DNA of 24,073 nucleotides. Origin: UBA6921 sp031363085. Lineage in GTDB: Bacteria > Pseudomonadota > Gammaproteobacteria > SG8-11. Under the pieces are notes generated by a model. It ran no database searches and was not told the origin of the DNA. It saw only the letters and a program-made list of their open reading frames with translations. The stretch covers positions 1 to 24,073 of the forward strand of contig JANLTU010000046.1 of NCBI GenBank assembly GCA_031363085.1. Reading direction: 5' to 3'. Shown one piece after another: positions 5,512 to 13,194 of this stretch. The position numbers and the translations under genes were made by a program. Numbering within the stretch: the stretch's first letter is position 1; each line of letters opens with the position of its first letter.

Positions 5512-5838
5512 ATGAACAAAAGAGTGAAAACTGTTGGCGCGCTGCTATTCACTGGGTGCACGATATTTGCCGCTCTTGCACAGGCGACGACGGGCAACAA
5601 GGAAGCGGGCAAAGAGAAAGCCATCCCCTGTCAAATTTGTCACGGTAAGGGCGGGCGCAGCACCAATCCCTTGTATCCCGTGCTCGCAGCGCAACACGCC
5701 CAGTACATCATCAAACAACTCAAAGCCTTCAAGGCCGGTACGCGTAAAGACCCCATCATGAACGGTATGGCAGAACCGCTGACCGACGCCGACATGGAAG
5801 ACTTGGCTGCGTTTTTCCAAAGCAATCGCAACCCGTAA
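5512..5838 (+). CDS. Periplasmic monoheme c-type cytochrome
   Basis: A 108-residue protein with a signal peptide (cleavage expected after AQA, residue 25) and one CXXCH haem site, CQICH at residues 40-44. Met83 or Met86 (PIMNGM) is the likely sixth ligand, and the C-terminal LTDADMEDLAAFF helix is typical of class I cytochromes of the c553/c4-domain type. In related genomes the gene at this position, divergent from engB and upstream of dsbA, is usually the dihaem cytochrome c4 of about 190-200 residues; here only one domain is present. The ATG at 5512 is chosen over an in-frame ATG at 5479 because it begins the signal peptide, with GGGG six bases upstream. Confidence 0.9.
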   Translation: MNKRVKTVGALLFTGCTIFAALAQATTGNKEAGKEKAIPCQICHGKGGRSTNPLYPVLAAQHAQYIIKQLKAFKAGTRKDPIMNGMAEPLTDADMEDLAAFFQSNRNP

Positions 5839-5868
5839 ATGTAACTGCTACCAACTTTCCGCAGCCGA

Positions 5869-6357
5869 CTATTTTCTGCCCGGCGCAAACATATAATGCG
5901 TGAAGGTCGCAACGTCGGAACTCACACGTCGCACCAAGTGATCCAAACTGATGATGGCGTGTTCGAGAAAATTCACCGCGATGTAAGGGTGCTCAACGCG
6001 CAGACGGTTGTACATCGCGCGCGTAAGTTTTAACAATTGCGTGTCATCGCTGTTGGCACGCAATCGCACCGAGCGCGGGTGACGATCAAAAAACGACATA
6101 TTGCCGATCAGCTCGCCTTCTTTCATGCGACCGACTTCGGTTTCTTGCTCACCATCTTGATACAGCAAGACCGCTTCGCCCTTCATCGCGAAATACAGCG
6201 CATCGCCGACTTGACCGATGTCGGCAATAATATCGCCTTTGTTAAACGTCACCACCTCGGTGTAATCGAGCAAGATTTGAACCTCTTTGATGGTCAGCGA
6301 CTCACAGAGGTATTGCTGATTTAAAAATTTGGCCAGATCAATTCGTTCCTGTGTCAT
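5869..6357 (-). CDS. Cyclic nucleotide-binding domain protein
   Basis: A 162-residue soluble protein made almost wholly of one Crp/Fnr-type cNMP-binding beta-roll. Visible signs are NKGDIIADIGQVGDALYFAMKGEAVLL and the phosphate-binding-cassette region GELIGNMSFFDRHPRSVRLRA, with Glu and Arg in the expected places. No helix-turn-helix or catalytic domain follows; the C-terminal part is helical (RVEHPYIAVNFLEHAIISLD). It is thus a stand-alone sensor or scaffold rather than a DNA-binding regulator. It is convergent with the cytochrome c gene and divergent from dsbA. The ligand is unknown. Confidence 0.85.
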   Translation of the reverse strand: MTQERIDLAKFLNQQYLCESLTIKEVQILLDYTEVVTFNKGDIIADIGQVGDALYFAMKGEAVLLYQDGEQETEVGRMKEGELIGNMSFFDRHPRSVRLRANSDDTQLLKLTRAMYNRLRVEHPYIAVNFLEHAIISLDHLVRRVSSDVATFTHYMFAPGRK

Positions 6358-6522
6358 GTTTTTTATTCTCGCGCAAAATGAAAAGTCGACGCGCCTAGCA
6401 TATCGGAACGTTACCCTCGGTCAAAGCACCGCACGCGCAACGCGTGTCTTGGCCGGCGCGTTGAGTTGTGTTCATATCCTGTTTACGTTAGCGTGCAAAA
6501 AATTTTAAAGGAGATCACCGCA

Positions 6523-7164
6523 ATGAATTCATTCGCCTCAACCCTGCTCGCCGCTGCACTCGTCCTCGCGACGCCAACCGCCCTGTTTGCCGAGGAATAC
6601 ACCGAGAACAATCACTATGAATTGGTCACACCTCCGCAACCGACCAGCAGCGGCAATAAAGTCGAGGTGGTTGAATTGTTCTGGTACGGCTGCCCGCATT
6701 GTTATCAATTCGAGCCGTACGTGCAGAAATGGCTGAAAACCAAACCCGCAAATGTCGAGTTCGTGCGCATGCCGGGAATTTTCCGTCCGGAGTGGGCAGT
6801 ACTGGGCCGGGCTTACTACACCGAAGAAGCGCTGGGCATCTTCGATAAGACGCACGACTTGCTGTTCGCAGCGGTGCATGAATTGAAACGTAAACTTGAA
6901 ACCGAAGATCAGGTAGCCGCATTCTTCGTCGAGAACGGCGTGAAAGACGAAGATTTCCGCAAGGCGTTTCGCTCCTTCGCCGTCGAAAGCAAGGTGCGCC
7001 GTGCTCAAGAAATGAGCCAGCGTTACGCAGCAAAAGGCGTACCCACCGTCATTGTCAATGGCAAGTATCGCGTCGGCGCCTCCATGCCGGGAGTACAGAC
7101 GCACGCCAACGTGTTCAAGGTCGTGGATTATTTAATCCAAAAAGAAAGCACGATGAAAAAATAG
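6523..7164 (+). CDS. dsbA: Thiol:disulfide interchange protein DsbA
   Basis: Periplasmic oxidase that puts disulfide bonds into exported proteins. The 213-residue protein has a signal peptide (cleavage after LFA, residue 23), a thioredoxin fold with the active site CPHC (Cys57-Cys60, in FWYGCPHCYQFEPY) and the cis-proline loop GVPTVIVNGKYR. The inserted helical domain lies between them. The start at 6523 is preferred over the in-frame 6466 because AAAGGAG (6507-6513) stands nine bases upstream and the signal peptide begins there. The partner DsbB is not in this window. A terminator follows at 7169. Confidence 0.96.
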   Translation: MNSFASTLLAAALVLATPTALFAEEYTENNHYELVTPPQPTSSGNKVEVVELFWYGCPHCYQFEPYVQKWLKTKPANVEFVRMPGIFRPEWAVLGRAYYTEEALGIFDKTHDLLFAAVHELKRKLETEDQVAAFFVENGVKDEDFRKAFRSFAVESKVRRAQEMSQRYAAKGVPTVIVNGKYRVGASMPGVQTHANVFKVVDYLIQKESTMKK

Positions 7165-7168
7165 CGCT

Positions 7169-7221
7169 GTGGGGTCCACTAAGCGTTTTTAAAAACTACG
7201 ACGTGGACCTCACTCTTTTTT
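7169..7221 (+). terminator. Intrinsic terminator of dsbA
   Basis: GTGGGGTCCAC (7169-7179) pairs with GTGGACCTCAC (7203-7213), 11 bp with one G-U pair, followed by TCTTTTTT. The 23-nt loop contains the small palindrome GTTTTTAAAAAC. It starts five bases after the dsbA stop. Confidence 0.8.
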
Positions 7222-7422
7222 AAGATCCTTGCTGTAGATTTGCCGCAGACAGAACGATATTAAAACTGCACAACACAAGGACATTCCGTTGACAGTTCTT
7301 AAGTGCACCAAACAACCTGGAACAGGTGCAAAACTGTCGCTCATGCGGGTGATAAAATCGTAGGTAAAGCGTTGCTGGCGTCGCCGCAACGACTGGCGAT
7401 ACAACTACAGCACGGATCAAAC

Positions 7423-8232
7423 ATGTCGATTAGACCGCAGCTAAAGTATTACGACTCGGCACCCGTTACGGCGGAAAAACGAGTCCTGCGGTTGCTGAGT
7501 TACAATATCCAGGTCGGTATCGCGTCCACTAAATTCCGCGATTACTTCACCATGAGCTGGAAGCATCTCTTCCCGCACGCACAGATTTATGAAAACTTGC
7601 GCCGTATCGCGCAGCTCATCAGCGACTACGACGTGGTGGCCTTGCAAGAAACCGACGGCGGCAGCATCCGCAGCAGCTTCATCAACCAAACTGAATATCT
7701 GGCGGAACACGCCGGTTTTTCGCATTGGCATCATCAAGTCAATCGCGACTTAGGCCGCTTCGCTCAACATGCCAACGGCCTGCTGAGCCGTTTTCAACCT
7801 ACCGAGATCATCGATTACAAACTCCCGGGCCTGATTCCCGGCCGCGGCGCGCTGATGGTGCGCTTCGGCAGCGAACGCAACCCGCTGGTGCTGGTGATTT
7901 TACATCTGGCGCTGAGTCAGCGCGCACGCTCTCGCCAACTGGCGAGCGTCGGTGAGATCGTAAAAAATTATCGGCACGTGGTCGTGATGGGCGACATGAA
8001 CTGCCAGCCCTCCAGTCCGGAAATGCGCAGTCTGTTACGCAAAACTGATCTGTGCGAGCCGACACACAGCCTGAAAACTTTTCCAAGCTGGCGCCCCGCG
8101 CGCACCATCGATCACATTCTGGTAACACCCTCGCTCGAAGTGCGCGACGTGCATGTGTTGGGACATCGCTTTTCCGATCATCTACCGATTGCGATGGATA
8201 TCGCACTGCCCGCCGACGTCGATTTGGATTAA
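7423..8232 (+). CDS. Endonuclease/exonuclease/phosphatase (EEP) family protein
   Basis: A 269-residue member of the DNase I-like metallo-hydrolase superfamily. All hallmark motifs are present in order: LSYNIQVG, ALQETDGG with the metal-binding Glu, GDMNCQP (the GDFN-type motif with Asp and Asn), TIDHILV and the terminal SDHLPI with the catalytic Asp-His. There is no signal peptide, so it is probably cytoplasmic. It follows dsbA in many Pseudomonas-type genomes; the substrate is unknown there as well. The start is uncertain: ATG 7423 begins the conserved part, while an open frame reaches back to 7303 without recognisable homologous sequence. Confidence 0.87.
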   Translation: MSIRPQLKYYDSAPVTAEKRVLRLLSYNIQVGIASTKFRDYFTMSWKHLFPHAQIYENLRRIAQLISDYDVVALQETDGGSIRSSFINQTEYLAEHAGFSHWHHQVNRDLGRFAQHANGLLSRFQPTEIIDYKLPGLIPGRGALMVRFGSERNPLVLVILHLALSQRARSRQLASVGEIVKNYRHVVVMGDMNCQPSSPEMRSLLRKTDLCEPTHSLKTFPSWRPARTIDHILVTPSLEVRDVHVLGHRFSDHLPIAMDIALPADVDLD

Positions 8233-8304
8233 CCCCACACGCGAATATTCGATGCACGTGTGCTGCGGCATAATGTCCACTGCTCATCAACTGCGTCTTT
8301 CCCG

Positions 8305-8709
8305 ATGTCTGAATCTGATTCCGATCTGCGCCTCGATAAATGGCTTTGGGCGGCACGCTTTTTTAAAACTCGCGCGCTGGCCACTGCCGCGATCAACAGC
8401 GGCAAAGTCGAAGTCAACGGCGAGCGCTCCAAGCCCAGCCGCAGTCTGCGTCTCGGCATGCAGTTGCGCATCCGCACCGGTGACGTGACATTTGAAATCG
8501 TGGTGCTGGAATTACGCAGCCAACGCGGGCCGGCAGTGCGCGCGCAACAGATGTACCAAGAAACCGAGGCGAGCACGCTGACACGCGCGCAACATGCTGA
8601 GCTACGCCGTCAACAAGCTATACTGCATCAGGAGCATTCAGGTCGGCCCAGTAAAAAAGACCGACGTTCTATTATTCGCTTTACACGTCGCAACCAAGAC
8701 AATAACTAA
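8305..8709 (+). CDS. hslR: Heat-shock ribosome-associated protein Hsp15 (S4 domain)
   Basis: A 134-residue RNA-binding protein. The N-terminal S4 domain (LRLDKWLWAARFFKTRALA, then INSGKVEVNGERSKPSRSLRLG) and the basic tail (RPSKKDRRSIIRFTRR) match Hsp15 of E. coli, which is 133 residues. Hsp15 binds 50S subunits carrying stalled nascent chain and tRNA and helps to rescue them. The start ATG 8305 gives the family length, although no clear ribosome-binding site is seen. It may share a transcript with the EEP gene 72 bases upstream. Confidence 0.93.
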   Translation: MSESDSDLRLDKWLWAARFFKTRALATAAINSGKVEVNGERSKPSRSLRLGMQLRIRTGDVTFEIVVLELRSQRGPAVRAQQMYQETEASTLTRAQHAELRRQQAILHQEHSGRPSKKDRRSIIRFTRRNQDNN

Positions 8710-8819
8710 ATAGTTTCAGGTTGCATTCAAATGAAGACAGGTTGGGGGGCCGCAGACAGTGCCTTAATACGGTAAGAACCGACAACGCAGTATTCGCTTG
8801 AATGTAATCTGGAAATAAC

Positions 8820-9677
8820 ATGCTCGCACGCCTGAAAAGTTACGTCGTACTGATGCGGCTCGACAAACCGATTGGTATTTTTCTGCTGCTGTGGCCGACG
8901 TTGTGGGCATTGTGGATTGCAAGCAACGGCCATCCCAATCCACTGGTGCTTACCATTTTTGTCAGCGGCGTGGTGTTGATGCGTTCCGCTGGCTGCGTGA
9001 TCAACGATTACGCTGACCGCAATATCGATCCCGAAGTGGCGCGCACGGCATCCCGCCCGATTCCCGCAGGGCTGGTAGGTCCGGGTGAGGCACTCGTGTT
9101 ATTCGTACTACTGAGCCTCGCCGCGTTTGGTTTGGTGTGGCTCACCAATACCTTGACCATTATTCTGTCGGTGGTCGGTGCTGTGCTGGCGGCCGTGTAC
9201 CCGTTTATGAAACGCTACACTTATTTGCCGCAAGCCTTTCTTGGCTTGGCGTTTGGCTGGGCGATTCCAATGGCCTTCGCGGCGCAAACCGGCGCGTTGC
9301 CGAAAATCGCCTGGCTGCTGCTGGTTGCGAACGTGCTATGGGCCACGGTCTACGACTCCATGTATGCCATGGTCGACCGACCCGACGACATGCGCATCGG
9401 CGTCAAGTCGACCGCAATTTTGTTCGGCGCCTACGACACCGTGATCATCGCCATGCTGCAGGTGACGTTCATGGTGGTGATGATCCTCATCGGACGACAA
9501 TTAAAACTCGGTTTGTATTACGACCTTGGTTTGGGTGTCGCCGCTGCATTCGCGCTGTATCAGCAATTTCTGCTCTACCGCCGCAGCGAAACACAGTATT
9601 TCAAGGCATTTTTGAACAACAACTGGCTGGGTGCGGCGATTTTCGCCGGCATCGCACTGGAATATTATTACAAATAA
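8820..9677 (+). CDS. ubiA: 4-hydroxybenzoate octaprenyltransferase
   Basis: Integral membrane prenyltransferase that attaches the polyprenyl tail to 4-hydroxybenzoate in ubiquinone synthesis. The 285-residue protein shows the first Asp-rich motif NDYADRNIDPEVARTASRPIPAG and the second YDSMYAMVDRPDDMRIGVKST, with about eight or nine hydrophobic helices between and after them. Length agrees with E. coli UbiA (290). The usual partner ubiC (chorismate lyase) is not adjacent. The 110-bp gap before it holds an imperfect 10-bp inverted repeat (8721-8730 with 8798-8807). Confidence 0.96.
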   Translation: MLARLKSYVVLMRLDKPIGIFLLLWPTLWALWIASNGHPNPLVLTIFVSGVVLMRSAGCVINDYADRNIDPEVARTASRPIPAGLVGPGEALVLFVLLSLAAFGLVWLTNTLTIILSVVGAVLAAVYPFMKRYTYLPQAFLGLAFGWAIPMAFAAQTGALPKIAWLLLVANVLWATVYDSMYAMVDRPDDMRIGVKSTAILFGAYDTVIIAMLQVTFMVVMILIGRQLKLGLYYDLGLGVAAAFALYQQFLLYRRSETQYFKAFLNNNWLGAAIFAGIALEYYYK

Positions 9678-9730
9678 CCTGCGTACGAGTTTATCCTTAC
9701 GACGATGTATCGGTTTGAATTAAACATATA

Positions 9731-10726
9731 ATGACAACTCTAGACCCCACAGAGCACCGTGCCCGCATGTGCACACTCGGCAAGGCCGTGCTCGACATCG
9801 AAGCGCGCGCGGTCGCAGCCTTGGTAGCAGGTATTGACGAAAACTTCGCGCGGGCGTGCGAGCTCATGCTGCACTGCACCGGCCGCATCGTGGTTTTGGG
9901 CATGGGCAAATCCGGCCACATTGGCGGCAAAATCGCCGCGACCCTGGCCAGCACCGGCAGCCCCGCGTTTTTCGTGCACCCCGGTGAAGCCAGTCACGGC
10001 GATCTGGGCATGATCACGACGCAAGATGTGGTACTTGCGTTGTCCAACTCGGGCGAGACCGAAGAAATTCTGACCTTACTGCCGATACTCAAGCGCTTGA
10101 ACGTACCGTTGATCGCCCTCACCGGCAATCCAAAATCGAGCGTCGCGAAACACGCCAGCGTGCATATCAACGTCGCCGTCGCGCAGGAAGCCTGCCCACT
10201 AGGGCTGGCACCGACCTCCAGCACCACCGCCACCTTGGCGATGGGCGATGCACTCGCCGTCGCGCTGCTGGAAGCGCGCGGCTTCACGCCCGAAGATTTT
10301 GCGCGCTCGCATCCGGGCGGGCGCCTGGGCCGTCGGCTGCTGCTGCATGTGAGCGACCTGATGCATACCGGCATGGAAATCCCGCAAGTCCATGCTGGCG
10401 CCACGCTGAGCGCCGCGCTGGTGGAGATGACCAACAAGGGCATGGGCATGACGGCAATTGTCGACACGCACAATAAATTATTGGGGATTTTTACCGACGG
10501 CGATTTACGGCGTGTGTTCGAAAGCAAAGATTTGAATGTCCATACCACGCCGATCCACACACTGATGTCGCACCATCCCAAAACCACGCAAGCGCATTTG
10601 CTCGCGGCCGAAGCCTTACAGCAGATGCAGGCGAAACGCATCAACCAAATTTTAGTCGCCGACGAACACGGTCATTTGGTCGGCGCACTCAACATGCACG
10701 ACCTACTGCGAGCCGGAGTGGTCTGA
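9731..10726 (+). CDS. kdsD: D-arabinose 5-phosphate isomerase
   Basis: Converts ribulose 5-phosphate to arabinose 5-phosphate, the first step towards Kdo of lipopolysaccharide. The 331 residues comprise an N-terminal SIS domain (GMGKSGHIGGKIAATLASTG, SNSGETEEIL, CPLGLAPTSSTTATLAMGDALA) and two C-terminal CBS domains (from about residue 210; FTDGDLRRVFE, INQILVADEHGHLVGALNMHDLLRAGVV). It aligns from the first residues with E. coli KdsD, which supports ATG 9731 despite the lack of a visible ribosome-binding site. It opens the Kdo/Lpt cluster, with kdsC four bases downstream. Confidence 0.96.
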   Translation: MTTLDPTEHRARMCTLGKAVLDIEARAVAALVAGIDENFARACELMLHCTGRIVVLGMGKSGHIGGKIAATLASTGSPAFFVHPGEASHGDLGMITTQDVVLALSNSGETEEILTLLPILKRLNVPLIALTGNPKSSVAKHASVHINVAVAQEACPLGLAPTSSTTATLAMGDALAVALLEARGFTPEDFARSHPGGRLGRRLLLHVSDLMHTGMEIPQVHAGATLSAALVEMTNKGMGMTAIVDTHNKLLGIFTDGDLRRVFESKDLNVHTTPIHTLMSHHPKTTQAHLLAAEALQQMQAKRINQILVADEHGHLVGALNMHDLLRAGVV

Positions 10727-10730
10727 CACC

Positions 10731-11258
10731 ATGCAAGACGTCCTCGAACGCGCACGAAAAATTCGCTTGGTTATTTTTGACGTCGACGGTGTACTCACTG
10801 ACGGCCGCTTGATCCTCGATGATCGTGGCACGGAATATAAAGCGTTCCATTCGCGCGACGGCCATGGCATGAAAATGCTGCAAGAAACCGGCGTGCACAT
10901 CGGCATCATCACCGGGCGCAGTTCCGAAGTCGTCAAGCATCGCATGGCCAGCCTCGGCATCGAACATGTCTACCAAGGACAAAAAGATAAACTGGTCGCT
11001 TACGCGGATTTGAAAACCAAGCTCGCATTGCAGTCCGAACACATTGCCTACGTCGGCGACGATGTCGTCGACTTATCGGTGATGCGGCAAGTGGGCTTGG
11101 CAATTGCTGTGGCCGATGCCCACGACTGGGTCAAGCAGCACGCGCATTGGCACACGCCGCAACCCGGCGGCCACGGCGCCGCACGCGCGGTCTGTGAGTT
11201 GATCATGGAAGCGCAGCAGCACCTGACTTCCAAACTCACTGAATACTTAGGCCAGTGA
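10731..11258 (+). CDS. kdsC: 3-deoxy-D-manno-octulosonate 8-phosphate phosphatase
   Basis: HAD-superfamily phosphatase releasing Kdo from Kdo-8-phosphate. The 175-residue protein has the nucleophile motif DVDGVLTDG near the N-terminus, GIITGRSS (motif II), a Lys in motif III and YVGDDVVDLSVM (motif IV). It has no cap domain, as expected for tetrameric C0-type KdsC. It lies four bases after kdsD, and its stop TGA overlaps the GTG start of lptC. Confidence 0.95.
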   Translation: MQDVLERARKIRLVIFDVDGVLTDGRLILDDRGTEYKAFHSRDGHGMKMLQETGVHIGIITGRSSEVVKHRMASLGIEHVYQGQKDKLVAYADLKTKLALQSEHIAYVGDDVVDLSVMRQVGLAIAVADAHDWVKQHAHWHTPQPGGHGAARAVCELIMEAQQHLTSKLTEYLGQ

Positions 11259-11836
11259 AGCGCTTCGCGCACCGACTCAAACCGCTGCTGTGGCTCGCCG
11301 CGCTTATGGCACTGGCGACGTTCACCTGGTGGTTACAGCATCTGGTCAAACCAGCAGCGACCATACCGAGTGAACACGCGGCGCGGCATGAAGCTGACTA
11401 CTCCATGGAAACATTTACCGTGACTGAAATGGATGCCGCAGGCGCAATGCATTACCGCCTGCAAGCCGAATCGATGGAACACTACGCTGACGACGGCAGC
11501 ACGCGTTTGGTGAAGCCGCAGGTGCATTTTTTCAGCCGCGCGCGCGTGCCGTGGACACTGCTCGCCGAGGAAGGCACAGTATCGGCAGACAACAAAGAAA
11601 TTCACTTGAACGGCGCAGTATTGATCGAACGCCCGGCTTCGGCGACCCAAGCACCGCTGCGCCTGACCACCCGTAATGTGCTGATCCATCCGCATGATGA
11701 AGTTGCCGAAACGCGCGAGCGCGTTATGCTAGAAGACCCGTTGAACACCACGCGCGCGGTCGGAATGCGCGTGAACATGAACGATGAACACGTGCAATTA
11801 CTTTCTCAGGTTCAGGGCCGCTATGCTCCGCGTTAA
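11255..11836 (+). CDS. lptC: LPS export protein LptC
   Basis: Bitopic inner-membrane protein that passes lipopolysaccharide from the LptBFG transporter to LptA. The 193-residue protein has an N-terminal membrane anchor (LKPLLWLAALMALATFTWWLQHLV) and a periplasmic beta-jellyroll domain (YSMETFTVTEMDAAGAMHYRLQAESMEHYADDGSTRLVKPQV is the most conserved part, described here by its ends). It starts with GTG overlapping the kdsC stop (GTGA), indicating translational coupling. Confidence 0.92.
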   Translation: MKRFAHRLKPLLWLAALMALATFTWWLQHLVKPAATIPSEHAARHEADYSMETFTVTEMDAAGAMHYRLQAESMEHYADDGSTRLVKPQVHFFSRARVPWTLLAEEGTVSADNKEIHLNGAVLIERPASATQAPLRLTTRNVLIHPHDEVAETRERVMLEDPLNTTRAVGMRVNMNDEHVQLLSQVQGRYAPR

Positions 11837-12329
11837 GCTTTTATTGCCGATAATTTTTCTATTCGTCGCGACCCGCGCCTTCGCTGCCGCACCGGCGCCC
11901 GCCACCATTTATCTGGAAGCCGATCAAGTCGACATCGACGACAAACAAGGCATCAGCGTCTATGTCGGTAACGTGAAATTAACCCGCGACGCGCTGACGA
12001 TCACGGCCGACAAAATGACCGTCCGGCGTGACCAGCAAGATTTGAAAAAAGTGCTCGCGGTCGGTACGCCAGTGCGTCTGCACCAAGCCGCCAGCGCCAC
12101 CAGCAAAGAAACCACCGGCGAGGGATTGCGCATGGAATACGATGCACAAAGCGGCGAAGTGCTGCTGAACGACACTGCCAAACTGCGTCAAGAAAGCAAC
12201 GAGTTCACCGGCAATTTCATTCGCTACAACGTCAACAGCGAAACCGTGACGGCCGGTAAAGGCACCGCCGGCGAACGCGTGCACGTTGTCATTCATCCCA
12301 AAGAAGCCTCGAAAACGCCTGCGCCGTGA
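11823..12329 (+). CDS. lptA: LPS transport periplasmic protein LptA
   Basis: Periplasmic bridge protein of the Lpt system. The 168-residue protein has a signal peptide (MLRVKLLLPIIFLFVATRAFA, cleaved after AFA) and the OstA-like fold: YLEADQVDIDDKQGISVYVGNVKLTRD, then ITADKMTVRRD, then LNDTAKLRQESNEFTGNFIRYN. The start ATG 11823 lies inside the end of lptC (14-base overlap) and begins the signal peptide; an upstream in-frame ATG at 11784 would add 13 unlikely residues. The stop TGA overlaps the GTG of lptB. Confidence 0.93.
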   Translation: MLRVKLLLPIIFLFVATRAFAAAPAPATIYLEADQVDIDDKQGISVYVGNVKLTRDALTITADKMTVRRDQQDLKKVLAVGTPVRLHQAASATSKETTGEGLRMEYDAQSGEVLLNDTAKLRQESNEFTGNFIRYNVNSETVTAGKGTAGERVHVVIHPKEASKTPAP

Positions 12330-13051
12330 GCACACTTACGGCTCAAGATATTGCCAAGCATTATCATGGTCGCGACGTGGTCAAGCGCATGTCGTTGGAG
12401 GTGCAGCCCGGCGAAGTGGTCGGACTGCTCGGACCCAACGGTGCCGGCAAAACCACCTCGTTTTATATGATCGTCGGCCTGATTCCCTGCGATCATGGCA
12501 AAATTTTGCTCGACGCCAACGACATCACGCGCTTTCCGTTGCATGCACGCGCGCAACTTGGCATTGGCTATCTGCCGCAAGAAGCGTCGGTGTTCCGCAA
12601 GTTGTCGGTGGCGGACAACATCCTGGCCATTCTGCAAACCCGCCGCGATTTGACCAAGGCGCGGCGTCTCGCCATGCTGGAAGAATTACTGGATGAGCTG
12701 CACATCGGCCACGTGCGCAACACCATGGGCGTGAGCCTGTCGGGCGGCGAACGCCGCCGCACGGAAATCGCCCGCGCCTTGGCGACCGAACCAAAATTCA
12801 TGCTGCTCGACGAACCGTTCGCGGGCGTCGACCCACTGTCGGTGATCGACATTCAAAAAATAATCACCCACCTGAGCGAGCGTGGCATCGGCATTTTAAT
12901 CACCGATCACAACGTGCGCGAGACTCTGGGCATCTGCAAACGCGCCTACATCATGAACGCCGGCGAGTTGATGGCCGCCGGCACTCCCGACGAAATCTTG
13001 CAAAACGAAAAAGTCAAGGAAGTTTATTTAGGCCACGATTTTCGTATGTAA
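12326..13051 (+). CDS. lptB: LPS export ABC transporter ATP-binding protein LptB
   Basis: Cytoplasmic ATPase powering lipopolysaccharide extraction with LptF and LptG (not in this window). The 241 residues equal the E. coli length. Walker A GPNGAGKTT (residues 36-44), Q-loop YLPQEASVFRKLSV, signature LSGGERRR, Walker B FMLLDEPFAGVDP and the switch His in ILITDHNVRETL are all intact. GTG start overlapping the lptA stop. Confidence 0.97.
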   Translation: MSTLTAQDIAKHYHGRDVVKRMSLEVQPGEVVGLLGPNGAGKTTSFYMIVGLIPCDHGKILLDANDITRFPLHARAQLGIGYLPQEASVFRKLSVADNILAILQTRRDLTKARRLAMLEELLDELHIGHVRNTMGVSLSGGERRRTEIARALATEPKFMLLDEPFAGVDPLSVIDIQKIITHLSERGIGILITDHNVRETLGICKRAYIMNAGELMAAGTPDEILQNEKVKEVYLGHDFRM

Positions 13052-13194
13052 AGACTTTCTTTTCGGAACAAATTGGCTGATTGTATTGACCGTCGCACGA
13101 ACCCCGCCCTTGGGTTTTGCCCGGCGAGGACGAAACAATTTAGGGGTAGAATGATCCTGTGATGTTTACGCAACGAACTTAACTAGCGGGCGCC

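Noticed and set aside
8721..8807. Imperfect 10-bp inverted repeat between hslR and ubiA
   Set aside because: Arms are 67 bases apart with one mismatch and no T-run; could be chance, so not listed as a feature.
9727..9732. Perfect TATAAT overlapping the kdsD start codon
   Set aside because: No -35 hexamer at a suitable distance, and the resulting mRNA would lack the conserved N-terminus of KdsD.
13147..13152. TAGAAT as a promoter for rpoN
   Set aside because: No -35 box at 16-18 bp and no extended -10; too weak to call.
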